A stretch of DNA of 64,000 bases from Coffea arabica (GCF_036785885.1 NC_092310.1:5642001-5706000), one strand, 5' to 3'. Counted from the stretch's first letter, positions 47,520-59,759 are shown. A program made the numbers and translations. Notes: generated from the letters alone by a model not told the origin.

Positions 47520-48430
47520 GAAGGAAGGCCTTTCAAGCCTCGGAGATCGACGCTCGACCCCGGAGGTCGGCGTGATTACCTTCGAATTCCAGCGGCTCGA
47601 CCCAGGAGGTCGGCACGATTGTCTTTCAAATTCTCCCGCTCGACCCAAGAGGTCGGCATGATTACCCTCGAATTCGATGCTCGACCCAGGAGGTCGGCAC
47701 GATTGTCTTTCAAATTCTTTCGCTCGACCCGGGAGGTCGGCATGATTACCCTCGAATTCGATGCTCGACCCAGGAGGTCGGCACGATTGTCTTTCAAATT
47801 CTTTCGCTCGACCCGGGAGGTCGGCGGTGCAGGGACCAATTCAGATGATGAACCAAGGGAAGGCCTTTGGAGTTTGAGATTAGATGCTCGACCCAAGAGG
47901 CCGGCACGCTGCTTCAGTAAATCAGAAGGCCTCGGAGATCGACGCTCAACCCCGGAGGTCGGCGTGATTATCTTCGAATTCCAGCGGCTCGACCCAGGAG
48001 GTCGGCACGATTGTCTTTCAAATTCTCCCGCTCGACCCAGGAGGTCGGCATGATTACCCTTGAATTCGATGCTCGACGCAGGAGGTCGGCACGATTGTCT
48101 TTCAAATTCTTTCGCTCGACCCGGGAGGTCGGCGGTGCAGGGACCAATTCAGATGATGAACCAAGGGAAGGCTTTTGGAGTTTGAGATTAGATGCTCGAC
48201 CCAAGAGGCCGACACGCTGCTTCGGTAAATCAGATTGGGCATTCGGCCCAGGAGGTCGGCGCGTCACTCCGGTTATTAGAATTTGTTTGCTAAATGATAG
48301 TTTGATGGTGGGGTGCCCCTGACAACTTAGTGGTTAGCTTGAGGGGCGATAGATGCTTGACCCAAGAGGTTGGCACGCGGCCTTGGTGGATCTATTTGGT
48401 GCTCGACCCGGGAGGTCGGTGGTCCTTTTC
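47520..48430 (+). repeat. Tandem repeats in the Tat 3' region, with higher-order structure
   Basis: About 17 copies of CTCGACCCAGGAGGTCGGC-type text (a palindrome-like GACC...GGTC core) recur every 40-45 bp. A larger repeat is visible: CCTCGGAGATCGACGCTC at 47534 returns near 47930 (about 396 bp), both followed by the same order of variants. The plus ORF at 47517-48053 reads only the repeat. Confidence 0.9.
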
Positions 48431-48440
48431 GGTCACTAGA

Positions 48441-48911
48441 GTTTGCCGTTAACAGGGAATTGAAAGACAAATCAGATAGTTTCATTCAAACTTCATCTCA
48501 TATATACATTCAGACCCTATCTATTACAAAACCTATAGAGCTATACAAGGAAAGGGAAGGCTAACTATGCCTTCTTCTTGCTGGCGACCTGCTTGAAACG
48601 GGAACTGAAGGTACACCTTAAGCATGTTGAGAGGTGGGAACTGAAGGTACACCTTAAACATGTTGAGAGGCGTGTGGAAAAAGCTGTTAAAAAGGATCTG
48701 TGGAGATCAGGGGACTGGAGCATGGTCACATCCTTATAAGAGGATGAAAAGGGTTTCTGGAGTGACCACTACCCTAAGCCACTGGCTCCTTCCCAGAAGC
48801 CCTGCCGGGAGCCTCATCCTCCTCCAGGGGGACCTCCGCCAGCTCGGACCCCACATCGCTCCTGCCCACCAGGTCCTTCAGGGCATGCCCCTTGCAGTAC
48901 CCATCGAAGAG
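48441..48911. other. Tat 3' region between repeats and antisense ORF
   Basis: No gene. A short duplication, GGGAACTGAAGGTACACCTTA, occurs at about 48600 and 48637. Confidence 0.6.
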
Positions 48912-51017
48912 CTAGTCCAGCTTCCCCTCGGCTGCAAAATTGTAGTCCTTGAAATCAGCCAAGTTGAAGTCGGGTGGGTTGAGACTCTTCACCTTGTCCA
49001 GGGCCCGCGTGGCGCCGACCTGGAGGATGGGCTGGTTGAGTAGGGCCACGTCCTCGGCGAACAGATCGGAGGAGATGAAGTCCCGGACAGCCTTCTTGTG
49101 CTCCCGGCTGATGGTGCCGGAGAGCTCAATGGCGTGCTCTTTCCTCAGTTTCGCGACCCTCTTCTTCTCTTGGTCCAACTCGGACCGGGAGGAGGCGAGC
49201 TGGACCCGGGTTTCCTCCAGCTCCTTCTCAGTCTTGCCTTGCTTGGCCTTAAGGCGAGCTTCTGCTCGGTCTCCCGATTCTTTTTCTGCATCTTCTCCAG
49301 GTCGGGAGACAGCTCGGAGAAGCGGGTCACCAGGGCAGCACCGGCGGTGTTTGCCTGAAGAAAGGAAAGTAAGAGTTAGCATATTACCAACCCCATCAAG
49401 GGAAAAATCAGGGACCCAAGGGGCCTGAGGCGAGTGCTTACTTGGGCCTGAGCGGTGTAGTACATGTCCTAGAGTTCGGACGGGCCGGCCAGCTCCATCC
49501 ACCTCTTGTCGCGTGGAAGGATCGAACCCATGACCAACTCGCGACCCACTTCGGGGAATTAGGCTCGGCATTGATGGAGAGGTCCCAGGACGGGCAGAAG
49601 TGACGGGGGTCGTGCATCGTGGGGGATTGGCCCGACTTCGTGGGGGCCACGGTGCGGAAATGCCACAAGCTCGGGGGGCGCTCTTCCGGGCGTGCTTCTC
49701 CGCGGAGCCGACCCCCAGATGGACAGGGCCCCCTGACGTCAGCAGGAGAGGGCGCTGCGCCGGGACTGGCGTCGTTTTCTTCCCGGGTTGGGCAGGCTCG
49801 TCCTCTCGATCCCTCTTCTGCCCCGTTGCCTTCTTTTTGCCGGGAACCTGCTTGGAGGGAGACTGAGATTGAGAGGTCTCCTTCTGGGGGGCCGAGCTGC
49901 CCCCAGGAGTCGCAGAGGCCTCAGGGGCTTTCTTCGCTGCCTCTGGCTGCGTGGTAGGGGCGACCTCCTCGGTTGACGCGTCCAGTAGCCTGGAGAGCTT
50001 CCTCACTGTGACAAACGTAACCAGGTCAGCAAAAACAGGTCTGTCTAAAATATATAATGTACACATATGTAAATGCGACAAGCTGCAGGGACAGAGTCGG
50101 CGTTACAGGCATCGAGGTCGGGATCTGAGGCCACCACCTCTCCAGAGGACCCGGACAGCGTCCCCATCAGCCCGGCCGCAGAGATCTGCGGGGTGGAGAA
50201 CTTGGTGGCGTAGAGCTTCACCTTGGAGCCCAACAGTTGGCCGAGAGTTTCAGGGTCCAGGTTCTCCGGATAGGGGTCGGGGTCGACCTCCCCGACTTTC
50301 CACGTGTTCGGGGGAAAGCTTGTGAATTTTACAAAGAAGAAATCCCCCTTCCAATTTTTTATGGAAGAGGGGACCCCATAGAATAGATCCTGGGTGCCCT
50401 TCCCCCCCTCGAACTTGGCTAGCCCCTCGGCGGGAGAAGTAGTACCACCCAGGGAGGGAGAGTTTGAGGATGTAGGAGGCCCGGAAGAGGGAAAGCGAGT
50501 AGGGGATGGAGCAGATTTGGCAGTAGATTAGGAATCCAATGATGGTCCTGATCGAGTTGGGGTGGATTTGGCTGATCCGGAGCCCCCATTAGCTCAGGAT
50601 CTCCGCCAAGGCTGTAGGAATGGGGAGCCAGAGCCCAGCGAACAGCTGCTCCCTGTAAATGGCTACGAAACCCGGGGGAGGTCGGCAGGCTCGGTCGGTG
50701 GGTCCGGCGGCTCGCGGCTCTAAGGCCGGAGGAATGGAGAACGACACGGCTAGCTCGGCCACCGCCCCGGGTGAGATAGTGACCTCCTCCCGGTCGGGGT
50801 GACCGTAGTCGAACTCAGAATCATCCCCCTGCTCATCAGTAGGGGTCCCCTCGGAGGAATCCCTGTCCTCCCCAACTCCCCCCTGGGCTCCGCCAGGGGA
50901 GTCGTGTGGAGACTTGGGGGAGGGGACAGAAGTGGCTTGCTGCCCGATGAGGCCATCGAGCTCGGCCACCTCATCCAGGAGCCGGGCAAAAGGGGAATGG
51001 GCAGATGCAGAGCTCAT
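48912..51017 (-). pseudogene. Antisense ORF of the Tat element (Transposase_28-like, coiled coil), spliced
   Basis: The start is the minus-strand ATG at 51017 (MSSASAHSPFARLLDEVAEL). An acidic N-terminus leads to a block like the 'putative gypsy type transposon' domain PF04195: GFVAIYREQLFAGLWLPIP, a stop, then SIRTIIGFLIYCQICSIPYS and LSLPGWYYFSRRG. A Lys/Pro/Gln-rich linker follows, then a coiled coil (FSELSPDLEKMQKKNRETEQ; EEVRV-type ELEETRVQLASSRSELDQEK) and the end LADFKDYNFAAEGKLD. A GT-AG intron at 49355-49441 joins DMYYTAQAQ to ANTAGAALVTRF in frame. A second intron is likely near 50000-50110. At least two frameshifts and two stops make it non-functional. Its role in Tat elements is unknown. 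Confidence 0.82.
49355..49441 (-). other. Intron of the antisense ORF (87 bp)
   Basis: Donor CCCAA/GTAAGC, branch-like TGCTAAC about 25 bp before the acceptor CTTTCTTCAG/GCAAAC. The flanking frame is open and phase 0 across the join; within the intron the reading would switch to an unrelated frame. Confidence 0.75.
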
Positions 51018-51633
51018 GATGTCAAGGGGCTCTAACAAGTCAGGAATGAGGAAATTGGGATTGGAAGCGGAGGAAGAAGAAGGAGGAGGAGAAGAAGATG
51101 AAGATGAAGACGAGGAGGAAATGAGGATTTTGGGGGCTCTACGACGGGCCGGAATCTGGGATGCGGTGGAAGTGACGCCGGAATGACTCGAGATAAAATG
51201 CAGAAGGTGGCAAAAGGAGAAAAGGAAATGCGAAAGAGGAGGGGAAGGAACTTACTGATGATCGAAGTGAAAAATGGATGGAGAAGTCGCCGGAATCTGG
51301 GTGTTGGAAACCGGAAATCTGGTTGCTGGAAAATTGAAAACGCACGAAGGGAGGAAAAATGGCAAATGGAGTCTGAGAAAGTCTGGGAATCCCTATTTAT
51401 AGGGGGCAGAATGGGGGGAAACGGTTGCTTGAATTTGAACCGTCCCATGTGAACGCATTTAAGAGCGATACGGAGACCGAGGGGACTCGACAACTGAAAG
51501 GACGCGGACGCCACTTCCTAACGCCAGCGCTGTACCAGAGGTGACCGCGGTAGAGCAGTGCGACGATGGGCTCCCACGTGGCAAGGGGTTAGATCAGGTC
51601 TGTCTGGAAGCCTGACCTAATCTAGGGGGTTAG

Positions 51634-52108
51634 TGCAGAGGCCCCGTCCTGGGCCTGTACACGTGGCAGCCCAGAGAGCTCCAAGTTGGGTTCAGACCCC
51701 GGGCCCATGAGAACTTTCCCGCGGCCCTCCGCCGCTAGGGCTCCGAGGGGCTCCAGAGAGCAATCCCGCGTAGGTCGGGATTGACTCCCCTCAGTGCGGA
51801 ATCGAGGGCTATTCTGGGCAAGTCCCGAAACGTACAGAGGTCGGACTCCTAAGCAGGTATAAATGGTAACGCCCATTGGCTGCGCAAGGTACGCTCACTA
51901 TTGAACAATTACACCCGACCATTCTTGACTTCCCGTGAACCACACTCACCGGAAACCTAACTTGACCGTCGGAGTGCCCTCGTGGACAATCTCAGGGCCC
52001 CTGTCAGATCACTCTCTTGTTTGTCTTTCAGGCTTAGGACGTGCTCTCTCCATTAGCGAGCCGAGCTCATCAGGTCAGTTCGGTCCGGGGAAGTTCCGTG
52101 CTTCTTCA
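51634..52108 (+). repeat. 3' LTR of the Tat element
   Basis: It starts TGCAGAGGCCCCGTCC and ends CCGTGCTTCTTCA; same length as the 5' LTR with about 25 mostly transitional differences. A short purine-rich CTAGGGGGTTAG lies just before it as the possible polypurine tract. Confidence 0.95.
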
Positions 52109-52113
52109 AACAA

Positions 52114-53855
52114 CAAATGCAGAATTCACATTCCCTTTCCCTACTGGTAATCATACGGGTTTAGAGACTTTGAGTTTACAAGGCTCAAATGGTCTCCAAA
52201 TTTTCCAACCCCAGGCCAAACATTGGCAGCCAGATCAACGTAGAAAAGGAACAGTATCATGCACAAGGTAATTATAAACAACAAAATCAGACTAGAGAAA
52301 ACAACACCCACAGGTTTAATGAACCAATCTAAGCAAGATTTCATTTTTTCTGCAGAAAAACTTCAGATTGTGCATTTCCAGATTGAACCATAACCATAAT
52401 CATTCAACAACAACCAAGAAGATGCAGCCTGCTAAACCAGATTCCACGACATTCAAGTAAGCAAGAAGCCCATGATACAACCCTATAAAAGACAGCCATA
52501 ACACAGATCCACCCTTCAACCGTGTCTAATATTCTTTTATTAAAACTTTTAGTCATTAAAAAACAGATCTTTGAATAAAAAACAAACAAAGAAGGAACTG
52601 ACAGATGAAATATGTATTAACCAAGAAGAACTCATGCGATGGTACCAAACTTCATAAAATGGACTTAGTTGGCTAAATCAAAATGCATTTGTTACCTGCA
52701 AGTAGTTACAAACTGAATCAATATAAGGGAAGCCGAGAACTTGTGTCTGCAGCAATGGAGTGAAAATTTTTCCGCAGTTTCGTAAATCTGGTGAAGCAAA
52801 CAGGCAAGGTCTCGTCCCAAGTTCCTTCCAGATTTGCAAGCCTTCAGCTTTTCTCCCTCTCTCAAACCCAGCTCTCTGGTTCCTCTCTTATCCTAAGCCC
52901 CCGTCTTTTTTTGTTGTTTTTCCTTTTCTTTTCTCCCCAACTGAAGCTGCCTTCCTCCAAAAACCCCAGCTGCCCTTCTGGTTTTCTCTACTAGTTCTCT
53001 CCAAGAAACCCCCGTAGCCCTTCTCTCAGCCAGCTTTCGATTTTTTCCTCTCCAGCCGCCAACCTCTCATCTTTTCTTTCCCTCACTCCTCTCAGCCGCC
53101 CACCAGATCTTTCCTCTGTCCACCTCTATAGCTCCCTCCCGTATCTTCTATTTTTCAACCCTTTTACGTCTGGTGCAGCATCCCTCAAACCCTCCTATCT
53201 AAGGTTGGGATGATAGTTAGGTTTTACTAAAGATTTTGGCCCTTAGATCATTTTCTTTCTGGAATCATCTTTGTTGGGGGTGAGGTGGCTTGTACTGGAT
53301 TTGGAGGTATGAAAGAAAGAATGCAAAAGGAACAAAATATGGGCAAATGACCGCTGCCATTTTCTGTCCTTTTTTTCGTTTCATGCTTCTATTTTGAAAT
53401 GCAATATTGAGAAGGAGCTTGGATCAAGTGCAGCATGGTGCATGAGCTCTTTTTTTTTTTTTTAATTAATATAAAGAAGTAAAAATAAAATAAAATAATA
53501 AGCAAATAATTTTCTTGAAAACAAATTGAAATAACACAAAAAAATCAAATGCTAAAAATAATTTTTTTGAATTTGATTGATGGCTTTTTTCTGATTTTCA
53601 CTTGATAAACAGTAAACTTTCATAAATTGACTCTAAAAAAGAAATAAAGCATATTTTCGTGAACAATTTCTTTTCCCAATAAATTTTAATAAAAATTAAG
53701 AGACTAATGAGCTAAAATAATAATTGGTATCTAAAATGCTATAAAAATTATAAAAATGTCTGAAAAAACAAAAATCATGAGATTAATAAGTAAAACTAGA
53801 CAATTATCAACTAAAAAATGATAAATAAAGCTAAATAAAAAATTTGGTGTCTACA
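52114..53855 (-). mobile_element. Ogre/Tat-like 3' LTR, proximal part
   Basis: Continuation of the LTR interrupted at 41449. Its minus-strand start is TGTAGACACCAAA at 53855. The plus strand at 52840-53170 is C/T-rich. No gene. Confidence 0.6.
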
Positions 53856-53913
53856 ACTTGCCCCTCTTTGTCTGAGTTTCGAAGAGATTCGAGACAAAAA
53901 TGTAGACACCAAA
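53843..53913. repeat. Nested hairpin at the LTR boundary
   Basis: TTTGGTGTCTACA (53843-53855) pairs perfectly with TGTAGACACCAAA (53901-53913). Inside, TTTGTCT (53867-53873) pairs with AGACAAA (53892-53898). One arm is the LTR terminus itself. Confidence 0.9.
53856..53872 (-). promoter_or_regulatory. Polypurine tract of the Ogre-like element
   Basis: GACAAAGAGGGGCAAGT on the minus strand, directly before the LTR start TGTAGACACC. This fixes the LTR as the 3' one and the element as minus-strand. Confidence 0.65.
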
Positions 53914-54139
53914 TACTTACCTTTGGTTATTCCGCTGCAAACTACTCGAACGACTGATGCTTTTGAAATGAGAATTGACCCCTTTTACAAAAATTTTAAA
54001 AAATGGAACTGATCCAGACGAGAAATTTAAAATGCGATTGACCCGAACAAGAAATTTAAGACAGGACTGACCCATGTTTAGTGACAATGATAAATGAAAT
54101 GCTCACTAGTGGGACTAACCCATGTTTAGTGACAATTTG

Positions 54140-54860
54140 GTCAGTAGAATAGAACCCGAGCCTGCCTCTTGATTTGGTCAATGGGATGAAACCCGATCCT
54201 ACCTCTTAATTTGGTCAGTAGGATGAAACTCGAGCCTGCCGATAATAACTGGGTCAGTGGGATGGAACCCGAGCCTGCCTTGATAATTGGTCAGTAGGAT
54301 AATACCCGAACTTACCTCTTGATTTGGTCAGTGGGATGAAACCCGAGCCTGCCCTTTGATTTGGTTAGTGGGATGAAACTCGAGTCTGCCGATAATAATT
54401 GATCAGTGGGATGGAATCCGAGCCTGCCCTTTGATTTGGTCAGTGGGATGAATACCCGAACCTGTCGATAATAACTGGGTCAATGGGATGGAACCCGAGC
54501 TTGCCGTGATGATTGGTCAGTGGGATGGAATCCGAGCCTGCCTTGATAATCGGTCAGTGAGATAGAACCCGAACCTGCCATGATGATTGGTCAGTGGGAT
54601 GGAATCCGAGCCTGCCTTGATAATCGGTCAGTGGGATAGAACCCGAACCTGCTGTGATGATTAGTCAGTGGGATAGAACCCGAGCCTACCTTGATAATCG
54701 GTTAGTGGGATAGAACCCGAACCTGCGCCTGCCGTGATGATGGGTCAGTGGGATAGAACCCGAGCCTGCCGTGATTATTGGTCAGTGGGATAGAACTCGA
54801 ACTTGCCGTGATGATTGGTCAGTAGGATAGAACCCGAGCCTGCCGTGATAGAATAAAATA
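54140..54860 (+). repeat. Tandem array, about 19 units of 37-41 bp
   Basis: The unit resembles GGTCAGTGGGATGGAACC then CGAGCCTGCC then TTGATAATT. Copies vary by substitution and alternate between GATAAT and GTGATGATT spacers. Not coding. Confidence 0.92.
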
Positions 54861-57800
54861 TGCACGTTAGTGAGATAAACTCGATGTTAACGGTAGTAGA
54901 ATGAAAACACACTCTTTAGTGAGATAAATTCGATGCTAACGGTGGTAGAAGTCAGTGAATCAAATGTGATTGTCAAGAAAGGAGGTAGAAGGGTGCGCGA
55001 CGGACGCTGAAATTTCACCAATAAGAAATTAAAATTTGAGATTGAAATTGATTTCTTTCAGAATGGGGGATAGAAGGGTGCGTGGGGGGCGTTGAGACTT
55101 CACCAACAAAAACTTGAAATTTGTCAAGAAACAAGAAATTCAATTCAATTTTTTTTAAATTTTTGATTTTTGATTTTTAAGAATCTTTTCAAAAAATAAT
55201 TTGCCCCAATTTCCACCAATTATTGTGCAACCGATCATTTGATTTGCATTACGGCATGGTTGCTCCTGCTTAAGGACTTGATTCGTAAGATTCTGACTTA
55301 CGATTCTTCATTGATTTCAGCCATGGATACCTGCACAGGGGGTTTAACAAAGTACAACATGCACTTAAAATTTTTTCTTTTTTTCATGCAACTACTACTC
55401 ATGAAAAGAGTAGTGTGATTGATTTAAAAGTATATTACTTGACTCTTGGATGAAATTCTCAAATGTGTTACAAAAACATTTGCCTAGTGTGGGCTTATTT
55501 TGTGAAATCTCACAAATAAAAATTTGCCCCAGTGCGGGCCTACGTGATTGCAAAAACATTTTGTTTGGATGACTTTTCATTTATTTGAACAAAGTAAGAA
55601 ACTACGTTTCCTAAGATCTAGGAAATAATCAAATATCAACATATAATGTGAAGAAAATTAAGAGTATTGCTTAAACTCATACAGCAAATTTCATGATGAA
55701 TCTCTCAAAATAATACCAAATTACCAAAATTTCTTCCTCACTTTAGCATCGATACTTAGGGTAATGGGTCACCACTTCTTGTTAGAGCATCTTTCAGGAC
55801 CAATCAAGTGGGTGTTATTTCTGAATTTGAGGTAGTTACAGGAAATGGGAGGTCAAGATTTGTCTTATTTTTGTGTCTAAATTGCATCTAACCCATTCAA
55901 TATCACATCTTAGTGAAAGCAAACAGCTTGTCACCCTTATTTCTTAAGAAAACTTAGTCAACATATAAGTTTGTAACATATGGGTAGAAACGATAGCTAA
56001 ACATGTGAAGACTGGGTATGGCCTTATGAGTGACAGGTAGATTTCTTAGAATCATAATCCTTGTTTCGAATTGTCATGAGGGATAAGTCAGCGATGGACT
56101 TTATGAGCTTATAATGCGACTTGAAGATAATAGTTAAAGAAAAAATTTTCAAGAACATTACACCGAAGATCGCATTTTTCTCAAAATTGCCCTCATTTTG
56201 TACTCAAAGATCTCGGACTTTGTTTGCATTTTTCTCATCATTCAATAGGGACTTCAGCATCGAATTTTTTTTGCATTTTTCTTTGCATTTGCTTTTCTTG
56301 CTTTGCTTGTTGCTTCTTTTTTTCTTTTTCGACCTTGCGGATTTTCAAATGGTGAGCAGTGTCAACTTCACACCCAAGCAATTCAGAAATACAGCTAAAA
56401 TTTTCTGGTATCAGAAATTTTCTTGACAGAGCCATTGCAAAGAACAGAAGTCAAGACTTTCGCCTTTTGTAATGGGGTCTATTGGGGTGTTTAGAAAAGT
56501 TAAGGCTTGAAAACGGATTTCAAAAATGGTTTAAATAATCTGAGATCGCATTGTTGCGCCAAGTCTATTTTAGGGTTAAAACTTACCCCAATTTATTCTC
56601 AATTGAGGCTCTCTTTTCTTTTATTTTCCTCTATTTTGACGTTTTTTCATCTTTTCCTTCCCCTTTTTTCGGCCATTTGGTCATTGCATTGAGATTTTCA
56701 AAATTGGCCCCAGTTCATGCTTAACTGAGGTTCTCTTTTCTTTCATTTTCTTTCTTTTGGCGCTTTCTTCAAAAATGAATTTGCCCCAGTGTGGGGTTTT
56801 CTTTCTTTCCCTTTTTTTTTTCAAAACTAAATTTGCCCCAGTGTAGGGTTTGCGATTCTTAGGGGTTGCCAAACGAAATGATTTATTCTGAAGGTTCAAA
56901 AAGATAACTAGGGATAAAATGTTTGATTGGAAAGGAAAATGACCTGACTTTCGTTCCATTCCTCACATTGACCCTGAAAGGAAACTTTCATTAATGCGAA
57001 ATTTCTTGCATGCATCTGAATCAATTGACTGAGGGAGACTCCTATTTATCCATAAGTGGTTTGTCGGACAAAACTCTTCATTTTTTCTTTCCTGTCAAAA
57101 TTGAAGCCCAGATAGTAATGGTAGAATCAAATTTTCTCAATTTGCATTTCCCTCTCTTCTTTTCCTTTTGTTGTTTTTTCTTTTCTTTTTTCAAATTTTT
57201 CAATCTCCTTCCCCAGTATGGGGTGCGATCATAAGTGCTTTTGAAGAGAAGCACCCATTTTAGCTCAAATGAGGATGCAAGGGGTAAGCAGTGTTTAGAT
57301 TGTAGAAACGATGGTCAAAGTATCATTCTTACGCCTCATGACAACCAAAGTAAACGAATTGCTCATTGAGAATCCACTCCCTTTTGATATTTGAATTTTT
57401 TTTAATGTAGGGTAATGATCATTTAAGACTCTTATTTGAAACGAAATCATTCCTTTAAAGGCTCAAATGGGAGAGCAAATGATAAAATCTGTATAGTTAG
57501 AGAAACGAACGCTTGAAGTATCGTTCCAAATTTTCAAAACAAACAAGAATAATGTACATTTTTGCTTTCACTTAGATGTGGATTGAATCTGATTAGACAC
57601 AGCGAACACATTTCAAGCAAAGATTGCTCCGATTTGCAATTTATCAATCAATATGACTGATTTTTTGGGGGTTAATAGAAGTGGGCAAAATATGAATTGT
57701 ATAGTGAAGGAGAAAATGTATTGCATTGGGTCCTTCGAGACAGACCAATCAGTTTGAGTGATCTCTTTTAATTTCGAACACTCTTATTGTATAACTCAGA

Positions 57801-58683
57801 TCACCAATCTAGTGTGAATTTTCAGGCAAGAGATTGAAAGATTTCAATTTAGTTTTATTTCTTAAAATTCATCATGAAATCTCTCAATGAACAAAAATAA
57901 AGAATGAAATGTACATGAATATATACAAAACAATAAAAGCTTCATTATCGCAAATGTTTGAAAAATTTTCTTTCCAATAATAGTACATATGAGAAAAGAA
58001 AAATTCTAAAGAATTTCTTTACACATGTACACACACTTTTCTCGCTCAATAGTTTCTTCTTTTTTCTTTTTCGCTCGAGCAACTAAATTATGAGATCTCT
58101 TAAATGTTTTACACTAGTACTTTCAAATGAACTCTTCAAATTTATATTGTAGGACCTGTCCAAAAATCAAGTAATACTTGCAATTTTTAAAATTTATTAG
58201 ACCAAAATTATCAGATATAGAAAATATTTTTGCCTTATTGAAACCTTTTTATAAATGCAGGGAAGGGGAAAAGAAAAAGAAAAATACCCAAAATTAGTAA
58301 GTAAGATTGTAAAATCGGTGTGCATGTCCTATGGGGGAACCCTTTTATGCCAAGGGTTAGCCTAACATGGAAATGCAATCCTCTAGGGTAAGCACTATAC
58401 AATACCTGATGGATTCGATCAACTTATTGAGTGAAAAATAATTTGAAAAATTTAGACAAGAGACATTTGTCAAAATGAGGACAACGTCCGAATGGATCGA
58501 TCACTTTGATTGATACAAGAATTTGCAAAAACACACCGATTTGACCTTGAAGAACTTTTTATCGGAGAGATTGATATTTGTTGATAAATTTTCTTAGTGA
58601 AGCATGGATCGAAACCCCAACCAACCAAATGGCTGGATACAATGGATGGTTTTCTCAAAATCGACTAGGTTTTCCAACTTGAA

Positions 58684-59330
58684 ATTTGACATTGAAACCT
58701 TAACTGGTCAAATGGATTTGAATGAAATTGATGATTTACTCGAAAATTGACTGGATCGCCCTAAAATAGGTGAAATGGTCAAATGATTTGAATGATGTCA
58801 ATGATTTATAAAAAAATGACTTGATCGCCCTAAAAAGGTCAAATTGGTCAAAAGAATTGAATGAAATTGATGATTTATTCAAAATTACTCGAATCACTTT
58901 AAAAAGAATAAACTGGTCAAAAGAATTGAATGAAATGAAGAATTTATTGAAAATTGACCGAATTGACTTAAAAAGGGTAAACTGGTCAAATGAATTTAAT
59001 GAAATTGAGAATTTATTCAAAATTGCTCAAATCGCCTTAAAAAGGATAAACTGGTCAAAGAATTGAATGAAATTAAGAATTTATTCAAAATTGACCGGAT
59101 CGCCCTAAAAAGGGTAAACTGGTCAAATAAATTGAATGAAATTGATGATTTATTTAAAAGTGTCTGGATCACCCTAAAATGGGCAAACGGGTCAAAAGAA
59201 TTGATTGATTTATTCAAAATCGACCGAATCACCCTAAAAAGAATAAATAGGTCGAATGAATTGAATGAAATTGAGAACTTATTCAAAAAATCACTAGATT
59301 GCCTTAAAGTGAATAAACTAGTAAAAATGG
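58684..59330 (+). repeat. Tandem array, about 10 units of 66 bp
   Basis: The unit resembles GAATGAAATTGATGATTTA then TTCAAAATTGACCGGATCGC then CCTAAAAAGGGTAAACTGGTCAAA. Because 66 is a multiple of 3, both strands stay open and give spurious 80-110 residue repetitive ORFs. Confidence 0.9.
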
Positions 59331-59342
59331 ATTACTTAACAA

Positions 59343-59757
59343 ATGGTTTGCAAATTATACAAATTTCATTACAATGCATTAGTTTATGAGCTTTCTAAAA
59401 TCATGATTTGGCCTCAATATATTCATCATCTCAAACATGAGGAATTTTTTGTGAATTTCTTCAATTTAATGTCCTTTACGCAAGGAATTTTTACCAATTA
59501 TGATAAAATAGCCAAAAAAATGATTGTTCGATTCTCATATTCTAATATGCAAAATTTTCTCTATTGTTTTCAAAAAAATCGGATCCTTACCTTTACTTGT
59601 GCACTACCCCTTTGGATGGTACAAAAAGATAAACGTGCAAGTCTCGTTGGATTGTATATCCGAGACTCAGGGTGGCTTATTCCTAACGTGGGATTCCCTA
59701 TACGGCTTTCCCTTCTAAGGTTTATGCATGAAGCCAGTTTATTAAAGCAATAAAAAA
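59343..59757 (+). other. Short ORF of unknown nature
   Basis: A 136-codon plus ORF (59343-59753) overlaps the array end. It resembles no family I know and its composition is AT-driven. Probably not a gene. Confidence 0.2.
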
Positions 59758-59759
59758 TA

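Larger units (their letters stand above)
41449..52108 (+). mobile_element. Complete Tat-lineage Ty3/gypsy retrotransposon, 10660 bp
   Basis: Two 475-bp LTRs (41449-41923 and 51634-52108) flank the element, with AACAA target duplications at 41444-41448 and 52109-52113. Between them are gag, protease, reverse transcriptase, two RNase H regions, integrase, a tandem-repeat tract and a minus-strand ORF. The second RNase H and the antisense ORF are marks of the plant Tat clade. I count about 25 differences between LTRs (about 95% identity), so the insertion is old on the scale of a million years or more; an exact date needs a species rate. Stops and frameshifts make it non-autonomous now. It sits inside the Ogre-like LTR. 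Confidence 0.95.

Noticed and set aside
47517..48053. 178-codon Arg-rich repetitive ORF
   Set aside because: It translates the Tat tandem repeat only.
54140..54860. CRISPR-like array
   Set aside because: Units are contiguous and degenerate, without unique spacers, in plant transposon DNA.
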